Shown here: positions 53,230-60,691 of the stretch, piece after piece
Layout of the letters: each line of letters starts with the position of its first letter
Position numbering within the stretch: position 1 is the first letter of the stretch
Source: JAVBLY01 sp031553035
Lineage (GTDB): Bacteria; Bacillota; Clostridia; Peptostreptococcales; Anaerovoracaceae
Reading direction: 5' to 3'
Assembly (NCBI GenBank): GCA_031553035.1
Contig: JAVBLY010000002.1
Coordinates: 1-64,000, forward strand
Length of the DNA stretch: 64,000 nucleotides
Program-made: the position numbers and the translations under genes
The notes under the pieces: generated by a model
Database searches by the model: none
Told to the model about the DNA's origin: nothing
Seen by the model: the letters and a program-made list of their open reading frames with translations, nothing else

Positions 53230-54035
53230 AGGATCGGCTCGTTCATGCTGCCTGTCCTGTATCCTTTCATATCCAGAGAAATATAAGAGAATCCTATACT
53301 CCTGAATTTGTCATATATCCGATCTCTAAAATAATCAGCCATCATACGTTCCATTTCCACTGGATCAGTTTCTATCCGTGCAATGTCATCATGCACCCTC
53401 ACTCTGACCTGATCAAATCCAAGACTGAATAAATAATTCTCAGCTTCCTCAACCATGCGGAGTTTCTTTTCCGTGATTTCCTTACCGTAAGGGATCCTTG
53501 AAGCCAGACATGCCATGCTTGGCTTATCCCAGGTAGGAAGTCCCATTTCCCTGGAAAGAAAACGTATCTCGTCCTTTGTCAGGTCAGCTTCTTTCATGGG
53601 GCTTAGTATCCCAAGTTCCTTGATTGCCTTTTTCCCCGGTCTGTAGTCAAAATCATCATCGCTTATGGATCCTTCGCAGATATGCTCGATCCCCAGTTCA
53701 GAAGCCAGATCGATGACTTGTTCAAACAAAAGCTTCTTGCATGTGTAGCACCGGTCTGTATGGTTAATAGCGAATTCGGGATCAGCAAGAAGGTCTACCT
53801 CAACGATCCTCTGATCGATGCCCTCATTATCACAGAAGTCTTCGGCAAATTCGGTCTCATTTTCCGGGAAAACAGCTGATTTCATTGTGACTGCGGTAAC
53901 CTCAACCCCGTATGTATCTTTTGCTGTTTTTAGGAGAAATGTTGAATCTACTCCTCCTGAAAAAGCGACTAACACCTTGCCGTAACCTTTCAATATATTT
54001 TCCAGTTTCAGTTTTTTGAATTTTACGCTTTCCAA
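53226..54035 (-). CDS. larE: ATP-dependent sacrificial sulfur transferase LarE-like
   Basis: The 269-residue PP-loop enzyme has SGGVDS (26-31) and SMACLASRIPYG with Cys176, the position that donates sulfur in LarE when building the nickel-pincer cofactor of lactate racemase. Cys96 and Cys99 (RCYTCKK) together with Cys176 fit the iron-sulfur type of LarE described for some anaerobes, which regenerates its sulfur. The start is TTG at 54035 with AGGAG nine bases upstream. larB, larC and larA are not in the window. mnmA, another sulfur transferase, lies 12 bases upstream. Confidence 0.88.
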   Translation of the reverse strand: MESVKFKKLKLENILKGYGKVLVAFSGGVDSTFLLKTAKDTYGVEVTAVTMKSAVFPENETEFAEDFCDNEGIDQRIVEVDLLADPEFAINHTDRCYTCKKLLFEQVIDLASELGIEHICEGSISDDDFDYRPGKKAIKELGILSPMKEADLTKDEIRFLSREMGLPTWDKPSMACLASRIPYGKEITEKKLRMVEEAENYLFSLGFDQVRVRVHDDIARIETDPVEMERMMADYFRDRIYDKFRSIGFSYISLDMKGYRTGSMNEPIL

Positions 54036-54047
54036 TATACTATTCTC

Positions 54048-55088
54048 CTAAATGATCGTTCCTCCGCCAACTACTATGTCTCCATCGTACATTACAACCG
54101 ACTGACCTTTTGCTATGGCCCGCTGAGGCTCATCAAAAATCAGTCTGATTTCATCTTCTTTTGTTTGGATCACCGTAGCCGGTTGTTCTGTCTGGTTGTA
54201 TCTTATCTTTGCTTTGACCTCGAGAGGTCTGCTGATGTTCTGCACCGCCATTAGATTGATGTTGTTTGCAGTAACTGTATCACCAAAAAGCTGATCGTTG
54301 CTGCAGAGGACAACTTTGTTTTCAGATACATTTTTCTCGCAGACATACAAGGGCTCAGGCAGTGCAAGTCCAAGTCCCTTTCTCTGGCCTATAGTATATC
54401 GGATGATTCCCTTATGCTCTCCCAGGACATTTCCGTCCAGATCAACGAAGTCACCGCATTGAAACTCCTCATTTGTATATTCTTCTATGTACCTGCTGTA
54501 GTCGCCGTCCGGTACAAAGCAGATATCCTGACTTTCTTTTTTGTCAGCATTTTCGAATCCCTGCTCGGCAGCGATTTTTCTGACCTGATCTTTTGAAAGC
54601 TCACCAAGAGGTAAATATGTATTTGCAAGCTGCTCCTGAGTAAGGGAATAGAGGACATAGCTCTGATCCTTTGAAATATCAGCTGCCTTTTTCACTACGT
54701 ATCTGTCATATTTTTTGCTGAATTCGATTCTGGCATAATGGCCGGTCGCCAACTTATCATAGCCCAGCATTCCCGCTCTCTCATAAAACATATCGAACTT
54801 GAGAAGTCTGTTGCACTCGATACAGGGGTTGGGCGTTCCGCCGTTTTTATATGTATCGATAAACGGCTGAATGACACAGTTTCTGAATTCACGCCGAAAG
54901 TCGAACACAAAGAAGGGTATGCCTAGCCGATCTGCTACTTTTTCCGCATCTGACGGATCAAATTCAGGAAGCAGGTTCATGGTCGCCCCGGCGCAGTCTT
55001 GAGATTTTTCCATTGCAAGAAATGCGGCTACCGAACTGTCCACACCGCCGCTCATGGCTATCATTATTTTGTCAGTTTTTTCAATCAT
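54048..55088 (-). CDS. mnmA: tRNA-specific 2-thiouridylase MnmA
   Basis: The 346-residue enzyme thiolates U34 of tRNA for Glu, Gln and Lys. It has the PP-loop SGGVDSS (13-19), the cysteine in TPNPCIECNRLLKF, the GHYARIE segment, KDQSYVLY, the persulfide cysteine in QDICFVPDGDY, and the C-terminal beta-barrel with YTIGQRKGLGL. ATG at 55088 is not preceded by a ribosome site; instead TATAAT ends six bases upstream, which would give a leaderless message. It probably forms an operon with larE and is divergent from cysK. Confidence 0.92.
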   Translation of the reverse strand: MIEKTDKIMIAMSGGVDSSVAAFLAMEKSQDCAGATMNLLPEFDPSDAEKVADRLGIPFFVFDFRREFRNCVIQPFIDTYKNGGTPNPCIECNRLLKFDMFYERAGMLGYDKLATGHYARIEFSKKYDRYVVKKAADISKDQSYVLYSLTQEQLANTYLPLGELSKDQVRKIAAEQGFENADKKESQDICFVPDGDYSRYIEEYTNEEFQCGDFVDLDGNVLGEHKGIIRYTIGQRKGLGLALPEPLYVCEKNVSENKVVLCSNDQLFGDTVTANNINLMAVQNISRPLEVKAKIRYNQTEQPATVIQTKEDEIRLIFDEPQRAIAKGQSVVMYDGDIVVGGGTII

Positions 55089-55207
55089 TGTTATATTATA
55101 TCTCAAAACATAATAATTCGGGAATTTAAAACCCGTTTTTAAAGGATAAGATAAATTTCTTCTGTTCCTTATGATATAATTAATTATCAACGCCAAGGGA
55201 GGAAAAC

Positions 55208-56134
55208 ATGAATATCAAAACCGGCATATCCGAAACAGTTGGAAATACACCTATTATGCGGCTCAATCAGATCGAAGATCACTTCGGTCTAGAATCAAAT
55301 CTTTACGGAAAAATGGAAAAATTCAATCCGGGTGGAAGTATCAAGGACCGTATAGCCCTGGCTCTCATTGACAATGCAAAAAAAACAGGTGAGCTAAAGG
55401 ATGGCGGTACTATAATAGAACCTACAAGCGGGAATACCGGTATCGGACTGGCCGCCATCGGAGTTCCAAGAGGATATAAAGTAGTGATAACCATGCCTGA
55501 CACAATGAGCGAAGAGAGACAAATGCTCATGAAGGCCCTCGGTGCGGAACTCATACTTACAGAAGGCAAAAAGGGGATGAAAGGCGCCATTGAGAAGGCA
55601 GAATCCCTGCATAAAGAAACCAAAGACTCAATAATCGCAGGTCAATTTACAAATCCAATTTGTGTTGAAGCCCATTATAATACAACAGGTCCTGAGATCT
55701 GGTACGATCTTGACGGCAGGATAGATGCGCTTGTTTCCGGAGTCGGTACCGGCGGTACAATAACGGGCACAGGTCAGTTCTTAAAATCCAAAAATAAGGG
55801 TATAAATATAATAGCGGTAGAACCTTATGGTTCTTCTATTTTGTCCGGAGAAAAACCGGGACCTCACGGTATCCAGGGTATCGGCGCAGGTTTTATCCCG
55901 GAGATACTGGATACGTCAATATACGATGAGATATCCAGAGTCAAAGATGAAAATGCTTTTGATACCGGAAGGCTTATGGGAGAAATGACAGGTATTACAG
56001 TTGGCATATCCAGCGGAGCAGCACTGTGGGCAGCTATTGAGTACGGGAAAAAACCAGAGAACAAAGATAAAAATATTATTGTGATTTTACCGGATACCGG
56101 GGAAAGATATCTGTCAACCAAAATGTATAAGTAA
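55208..56134 (+). CDS. cysK: Cysteine synthase A (O-acetylserine sulfhydrylase)
   Basis: The 308-residue PLP enzyme makes cysteine from O-acetylserine and sulfide. Lys46 in NPGGSIKDR carries PLP, PTSGNTGIGLA (about 72-81) is the substrate loop and GVGTGGTITGTG binds the phosphate. GGGAGG precedes the start and TATAAT stands at 55175-55180. It is divergent from mnmA-larE, so cysteine supply and sulfur transfer genes are neighbours. The sortase gene follows after 42 bases. Confidence 0.93.
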   Translation: MNIKTGISETVGNTPIMRLNQIEDHFGLESNLYGKMEKFNPGGSIKDRIALALIDNAKKTGELKDGGTIIEPTSGNTGIGLAAIGVPRGYKVVITMPDTMSEERQMLMKALGAELILTEGKKGMKGAIEKAESLHKETKDSIIAGQFTNPICVEAHYNTTGPEIWYDLDGRIDALVSGVGTGGTITGTGQFLKSKNKGINIIAVEPYGSSILSGEKPGPHGIQGIGAGFIPEILDTSIYDEISRVKDENAFDTGRLMGEMTGITVGISSGAALWAAIEYGKKPENKDKNIIVILPDTGERYLSTKMYK

Positions 56135-56176
56135 CGCAGCAGTAGGGGAAAAGACAAGCAAGAGGAGAAAACATAA

Positions 56177-57085
56177 ATGAGAAATGTTTTTCTGAATATA
56201 GTTATAATAATCTGTCTGATAGTATTTGCGGTCTGTGCATACAAACTGTTTGACTATTTTTACGGGAACATGGAGGCGGATCAAGCTGTCGACAAGCAGA
56301 GAGATATGGTTGCCGACGTTGTCGATTACGATTCACGGCTTCCCGAATATGAGAAGATGAAGGAAGAAAACAAAGATTTTCGGGGCTGGATAATTGCGGA
56401 TGGTACCAACGTAAATAACCCACTTGTACAAAGGGTGGATGATCAGGATTACTATCTGGATCATGATTATGAAGGAAATCCCAGCCGTGCCGGTGCTATC
56501 TTTTTATCGTCTGTTGCAGATGTCTATAAGCCCTCTGATGTAATAACTGTTTTTGGCCACCACATGAGGGATAAAACGATGTTCGGTTCTCTTGACAGGT
56601 ATGAGGATTCAGAATTCCTGCAGAAACATGATAGGATATGGCTCGATAGTCTCGAGAAAAGAAGAGAATTTGAAGTCACTAACGTTATGAGAATCAGGGT
56701 AGATGTGGATGGAACAGAAGATGTTTTTCCATATTATCAGTATTCTGATTTTGAAGATGAAGACGACTTTAACAAATTTGCCGAGCAGTGCAAGGCGCAT
56801 AATATATATGATACGGGCAAGACCATAGAATACGGTGATAAATTCGTTATTCTTTCGACATGCGAATATACTTACGGCGATGGCAGCGGACGCCTTGTCA
56901 TAATGGGCAAGGAAGTTCCTGTTGGCTCCGGAACTGACATTGCAGAAGCCGAGATAACAAAGCCTATGATGGGTACATATGTGATGCTGGGTCTTGGTGT
57001 CGCCATAATAGTTATAATCCTTACATTTATAGTCAGTATGATAAGAGGCAGCAGGCGAAGAAAGGCCAGAGCAAATAATAAATAA
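56177..57085 (+). CDS. srtB: Class B sortase with extra C-terminal membrane helix
   Basis: The 302-residue transpeptidase attaches proteins to the cell wall. It has an N-terminal membrane anchor (4-27), the catalytic His128 in FGHHM, Cys229 in LSTCEYTY and Arg239 in GRLVI. The helical insert typical of class B sortases lies between. Unlike standard SrtB it continues into a second membrane helix (266-289) and an Arg/Lys-rich tail. GAGGAG precedes the start. The acidic surface protein at 47638 carries a fitting YKTG signal. It may be co-transcribed with cysK. Confidence 0.88.
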   Translation: MRNVFLNIVIIICLIVFAVCAYKLFDYFYGNMEADQAVDKQRDMVADVVDYDSRLPEYEKMKEENKDFRGWIIADGTNVNNPLVQRVDDQDYYLDHDYEGNPSRAGAIFLSSVADVYKPSDVITVFGHHMRDKTMFGSLDRYEDSEFLQKHDRIWLDSLEKRREFEVTNVMRIRVDVDGTEDVFPYYQYSDFEDEDDFNKFAEQCKAHNIYDTGKTIEYGDKFVILSTCEYTYGDGSGRLVIMGKEVPVGSGTDIAEAEITKPMMGTYVMLGLGVAIIVIILTFIVSMIRGSRRRKARANNK

Positions 57086-57100
57086 GATATAAAGAAAATG

Positions 57101-57132
57101 CAAATGATCCGCTCGAATAAGCGGATCATTTG
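57101..57132. terminator. Bidirectional terminator
   Basis: CAAATGATCCGCT (57101-57113) and AGCGGATCATTTG (57120-57132) form a perfect 13-bp stem between the convergent sortase and zinc-ribbon genes. Its right arm contains the last codons and stop of the zinc-ribbon gene. Confidence 0.85.
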
Positions 57133-57320
57133 TCTTCTAGTGCGCTTTCAACTTCTTTCATCCTGCCTTTGGCAAGATCTTTGGGTATATAAACCAGACC
57201 GCATTTGGGGCATCGCAAAACTTTGTGTTGGAAGTCTCTTTTCAGATATTTGAATCTGGCGTCCATTGGTTCCATGGGGACATCGCATTTTTCACACTTC
57301 AAGGTCAGTTTTTGTTCCAT
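57126..57320 (-). CDS. Small zinc-ribbon protein (DVU_1557-like / DUF7479 type)
   Basis: The 64-residue protein has CEKC (Cys9, Cys12) and CPKC (Cys37, Cys40), a rubredoxin- or zinc-ribbon-like metal site. GGAGG precedes its start, which overlaps the large redox gene by 29 bases. Proteins of this type accompany dicluster oxidoreductases in strict anaerobes and may act as redox partners. The role is inferred from context. Confidence 0.75.
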   Translation of the reverse strand: MEQKLTLKCEKCDVPMEPMDARFKYLKRDFQHKVLRCPKCGLVYIPKDLAKGRMKEVESALEDK

Positions 57321-59580
57321 TCCAGATCGCCTCCAGTTCTATCTCCATCCTGTGATTATAAACATCGACGATCTCATATAAATTTTCGTCCGCAGTTTCT
57401 TTATATGAAACCCAGTAGGTCATATAACCGATCTGTCTGTATCCGCTGTGGATACAGGTTTCAGGATCGACGACCTTCTGATTTGTATGTAAAATAAAAT
57501 CCATGACATTATAGACTTCTTCTTCCAGAATCCGTTCCTCATCCATTTCATTTTGGATTTCGCTAGGTATTATCAGCTTGAAATCATACTCCTTTTTTAA
57601 ACTTGTCATATTCTCATCCTTATTTTTTCCCGAAAGCATTTTTTTAAGATAAACCCGGTTGTCTCTTCGCTCACTGGCGGTAGGGACATCACTGCGACAG
57701 ATATCAAAAATCAGTTCCAGTATATGACGGGTATCTTTACCTGCTTTAACAAATGAGTCTCTGCAGTTGATACAGTATGTTATATATGGGGATTCACTTT
57801 CACTTATACGTTTTTCTGTAACATAATTTGCATAGTCCGGATTTGCGATTGCCGGCTGACCTCCGAAACTGCAGCACCTTTGGATATCGGATTGCTCAGG
57901 CAGCTCCCGGTTTTCTATTCCCAGTTTATCAGTCAGATTTCTGACTGCGGATTTGATTTCCCTATTTTCTCTTGTTGAACAGGGATCGAATATCGAATAC
58001 TCCTTTTTGCCATCCGATTCAGATATTTTAAAATCTATGTTTTCTTTATCCATATATTCATATAATGAAATGATTTTTATTTCAGGCACATATTTGTTTA
58101 ACTGCAAATTGCAGGTTGGGCAGGCGGCAATAAGAACGGGAGATCCCAAATCATTCCATTGACTTACTAGTTCATCAAGGACTTCATCATGTTTATCCTC
58201 ATCCCCTGACCAGAGAGCGGGCGCGCCGCAACATCTCAGCAGCAATCCCATGCGCTCATCGACTGACAACAGCAACGCATATGTTTTCAGGACTATTTCG
58301 GGTATACTCGCTCCGAGCTGACATCCGGGGAAGAAAGCATATTCACTCTTTATCTCATCAGGGTTTTTAAATACAGCAGCTGCGTTTTCACTGTTAGCAT
58401 GGTCCATATCCCTGAGCCAGAAATCGTGAAACGCCCAGGGAGCCTTCTCCAATCTGTGCATTTTTTGTCTACCGGCCAGAATAAGATTATCCAGATCTAT
58501 GTCTTTAGGACAAACAGCCTTTGTTATCCCTGTAAGATTGGAAGTGCTCATCAGACGCTTAGCAGGTGTCGCTTTAACTTCCGACGATCCTTCAAGAGTT
58601 GTGGCAAATACTTCGTCCTTTATTCTCAGAGGCCATTTGTCGTAAAATGCAGTCAGATCCTCATATGTCCTGCAAAAGTCACATTGACATTGAAGGCACC
58701 TTTCCCCTTCTAATTTTGCTTCTTCTTTGGAATAGACCGGATCGGCAGATTTGGTCGGCTTAGATTCTGTTATTTTCTTTGGATCTATGATGACATCAGT
58801 GTTAATGGCGTTTGATTTAGGGTCAAGATTCTTTGTCTTGATATATGATTCCAGAACTATTCCCATATGCAGACCTGCGGCCAGTGAATACACACCCTCG
58901 TCACCTGCAAGAGCACCTCCTGCAAACCATGCAGCCCGGCCGTCCAGAGTAGGTTCAGTTATTCCGAAATCCCTGCCGTTATTTCCTGTGGCAACGAATA
59001 CAACGTCAAAACCCATTTCATTGATTTCTTCCCGGGTCTGTATTTCGGTATTGAGATGGATTTCATATTTTTCATGATGAAGCTGTTTTTCTATATCATC
59101 GAAAAAAAGGTCTGCACCGGGTGTATCATTCAGTAATCCTCCTATTCGATCAGTTTTTTCGAATAAGTGGACTTCATATTTTTTAGTTGCCATCCTAAGA
59201 AGGGCACCCAGACCTGCAAGTCCTGATCCGATGATGGCAACTTTGCCGGGTTTCCCAGGAATGTTGTAGCTTGTGGGATCTTTGCGTGTTGCATATTCGA
59301 CAGCAGCTTCCTCGAGTTTCCGAAGTTCAATTGCTCCCCCATGATCTTTCATCGGACAAACCGCTTTACATGGCTGGTGACATATGTGTGAAACAACGAC
59401 AGGAAAGCCCACAGCATTTCTGTAAAGCTTGTATGCGGAATTAAAATTCTCCTTTTTTATTTTTTCCGTAAAATCATTGAGATCAATATGAAAGGGACAT
59501 TCCGCCTGACAGTAAGGTTTCTCGAACTGAAGGCATTCTTTGAAATCGTCCATATAATCGCTTAGTTTCAGGTCAGGCAT
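57292..59580 (-). CDS. Pyridine nucleotide-disulfide oxidoreductase / dicluster-binding protein with CCG domains
   Basis: The 762-residue protein combines an N-terminal dicluster domain (CQAECP and CHQPCKAVCP), a nucleotide-binding core with AIIGSGLAGLG as in GltD-like enzymes, a cluster-type motif CLQCQCDFC, and HdrB/GlpC-like CCG elements (FFPGCQLG, LRCCGAPA, ACPTCNLQL, RCCSFGG, CINC). A novel tail of about 120 residues follows. It probably passes electrons between NAD(P)H and a partner enzyme. ATG at 59580 has GGAG five bases upstream. The partner may be a molybdenum enzyme, since the cofactor operon is close, but no such enzyme is in the window. Confidence 0.82.
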   Translation of the reverse strand: MPDLKLSDYMDDFKECLQFEKPYCQAECPFHIDLNDFTEKIKKENFNSAYKLYRNAVGFPVVVSHICHQPCKAVCPMKDHGGAIELRKLEEAAVEYATRKDPTSYNIPGKPGKVAIIGSGLAGLGALLRMATKKYEVHLFEKTDRIGGLLNDTPGADLFFDDIEKQLHHEKYEIHLNTEIQTREEINEMGFDVVFVATGNNGRDFGITEPTLDGRAAWFAGGALAGDEGVYSLAAGLHMGIVLESYIKTKNLDPKSNAINTDVIIDPKKITESKPTKSADPVYSKEEAKLEGERCLQCQCDFCRTYEDLTAFYDKWPLRIKDEVFATTLEGSSEVKATPAKRLMSTSNLTGITKAVCPKDIDLDNLILAGRQKMHRLEKAPWAFHDFWLRDMDHANSENAAAVFKNPDEIKSEYAFFPGCQLGASIPEIVLKTYALLLSVDERMGLLLRCCGAPALWSGDEDKHDEVLDELVSQWNDLGSPVLIAACPTCNLQLNKYVPEIKIISLYEYMDKENIDFKISESDGKKEYSIFDPCSTRENREIKSAVRNLTDKLGIENRELPEQSDIQRCCSFGGQPAIANPDYANYVTEKRISESESPYITYCINCRDSFVKAGKDTRHILELIFDICRSDVPTASERRDNRVYLKKMLSGKNKDENMTSLKKEYDFKLIIPSEIQNEMDEERILEEEVYNVMDFILHTNQKVVDPETCIHSGYRQIGYMTYWVSYKETADENLYEIVDVYNHRMEIELEAIWNGTKTDLEV

Positions 59581-59651
59581 ATCCACTCCATATGTCAGCT
59601 ATCGGGACCAACGTCCCTTGGTATACAAATTTGCTCTTTCCGATGCTTTGA

Positions 59652-60209
59652 TTATAACATATTACTCAATCTTTCGAATTCGTCAATATTAACGAGGACC
59701 GCTTCTCTTTTACCATTTTTAGTGATTATGACATGTTTATTTTCGATATTAAGCAATTCAGAAATCATACTATAGTTGCTCCTCAAATCTGCACTGCTTC
59801 TAGTTACCATGCCACCGAAGTTTGGCCCTGGAAAATCAGCTTGATATTCATTTTCATCTTCATTAATATATTTTGGATAAATGTTATCGTCTGAAAGTAA
59901 TTCATTGAATTCATCCTGGCGTGAATGCAGCATTCTAAGAATCTCAACAGTTGAATTCTCATCATTGACGAAATAATATATTTTGTATTTTCTTAAAATC
60001 ATGGCACGAACTCCAAGATAAGTTCTTTCACCGAGATCAATTAGAGCATACCGCCCGGGCATGTATGATAGAGATACGATTGCTTTATCTACATCTTTAG
60101 CGAGTTTTTCTGTAGCGGTGTTATTTTTTAAAGTATATTTGATATATTTTAAATTTGATTGTATATCTGATTTAGCCTTTTTAGATGTTTTAATATTATA
60201 CTTCTCCAA
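59652..60209 (-). CDS. RelE/ParE-type toxin fused to a C-terminal antitoxin-like domain
   Basis: The 185-residue protein has a RelE/ParE-type toxin domain (1-105) with RKYKIYYFVNDENSTVEILR and LHSRQDEF, an acidic linker, and a C-terminal segment (134-185) starting MVTRSSADLRSNY. This tail matches the N-terminal DNA-binding half of the YefM/Phd antitoxin encoded next door: SSxDLRxNY, then TKNGKxxAVL. The chosen start is TTG at 60209, seven bases after GAGGAG and overlapping the antitoxin gene by 14 bases; ATG at 60236 is an alternative. No ribosome site precedes the internal ATG, so a true fusion is likely. It would cut mRNA or block gyrase when free. Confidence 0.75.
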   Translation of the reverse strand: MEKYNIKTSKKAKSDIQSNLKYIKYTLKNNTATEKLAKDVDKAIVSLSYMPGRYALIDLGERTYLGVRAMILRKYKIYYFVNDENSTVEILRMLHSRQDEFNELLSDDNIYPKYINEDENEYQADFPGPNFGGMVTRSSADLRSNYSMISELLNIENKHVIITKNGKREAVLVNIDEFERLSNML

Positions 60210-60465
60210 ACCCAAACTCCTCTCTGAGCTCAGCATAGACTTCTTCCCACGGTCTGCTTTCTCCTGCAAGAGCTTCATCTATTGCCGGCTGTAATAGGCT
60301 CATTAGTTGGTCTTTAAGAAGTTCTGCATATGATTCCATGCTTAGCAGCACTGCATCACCTTTCCCATTCTTGGTCAGGTATACAGGCTCGTTTGTTTTG
60401 CGGCTTAATTCGATCATTTCGTTATAGTTATTTCTAAGATCTGAACTGGGTTTTATTATAGGCAT
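60196..60465 (-). CDS. YefM/Phd family antitoxin
   Basis: The 89-residue protein has the Phd/YefM N-terminal fold (IIKPSSDLRNNYNEMIELSR, YLTKNGKGDAVLLSMESYAEL) that binds DNA, and an acidic C-terminal tail (ESRPWEEVYAELREEFGFGE) that would wrap and neutralise the toxin. CTAAGGAGG precedes the start. It is the first gene of the toxin-antitoxin operon and overlaps the toxin gene. Confidence 0.85.
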   Translation of the reverse strand: MPIIKPSSDLRNNYNEMIELSRKTNEPVYLTKNGKGDAVLLSMESYAELLKDQLMSLLQPAIDEALAGESRPWEEVYAELREEFGFGEV

Positions 60466-60507
60466 TTTGTAATCCTCCTTAGATTGAAAACATTTTTATA
60501 TATACAT

Positions 60508-60536
60508 ATTGTATCAAAATATGACAATACTGTAAA
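60508..60536 (-). promoter_or_regulatory. Promoter of the toxin-antitoxin operon
   Basis: On the reverse strand TTTACA (60536-60531) and TACAAT (60513-60508) are 17 bases apart, 43 bases before the antitoxin start codon. Confidence 0.6.
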
Positions 60537-60561
60537 TGCGTAAAATGCGGAAGAGACACTC

Positions 60562-60631
60562 ATCCTCCCGAAACTCTGGAATATGCTTTTGCAGGAAGAT
60601 GATTTGCAAAAAGGTGATGACTAAGGAGGGT
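60562..60631 (+). promoter_or_regulatory. Structured leader before moaA, candidate Moco/Wco riboswitch
   Basis: ATCCTCC (60562-60568) can pair with GGAGGGT (60625-60631) to close a domain. It contains CGAAACTCTGGAA, a hairpin TTTTGCA/TGCAAAA with loop GGAAGATGAT, and AGGTGATGACTAA. The position, directly before a molybdenum-cofactor operon, and this set of purine motifs recall the MOCO RNA family. The match is from memory of the family layout and is not certain. Confidence 0.4.
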
Positions 60632-60691
60632 TTGCTGTCAATCGCAAATACCCAATTGTTTAAACCTTCCTACCATAGTATAATTAAATAT

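Noticed and set aside
60536..60691. N-terminal extension of MoaA by 52 residues
   Set aside because: The extension would translate the structured leader, does not resemble MoaA, and the family start MKDKFEREINYLRLS lies at 60692.
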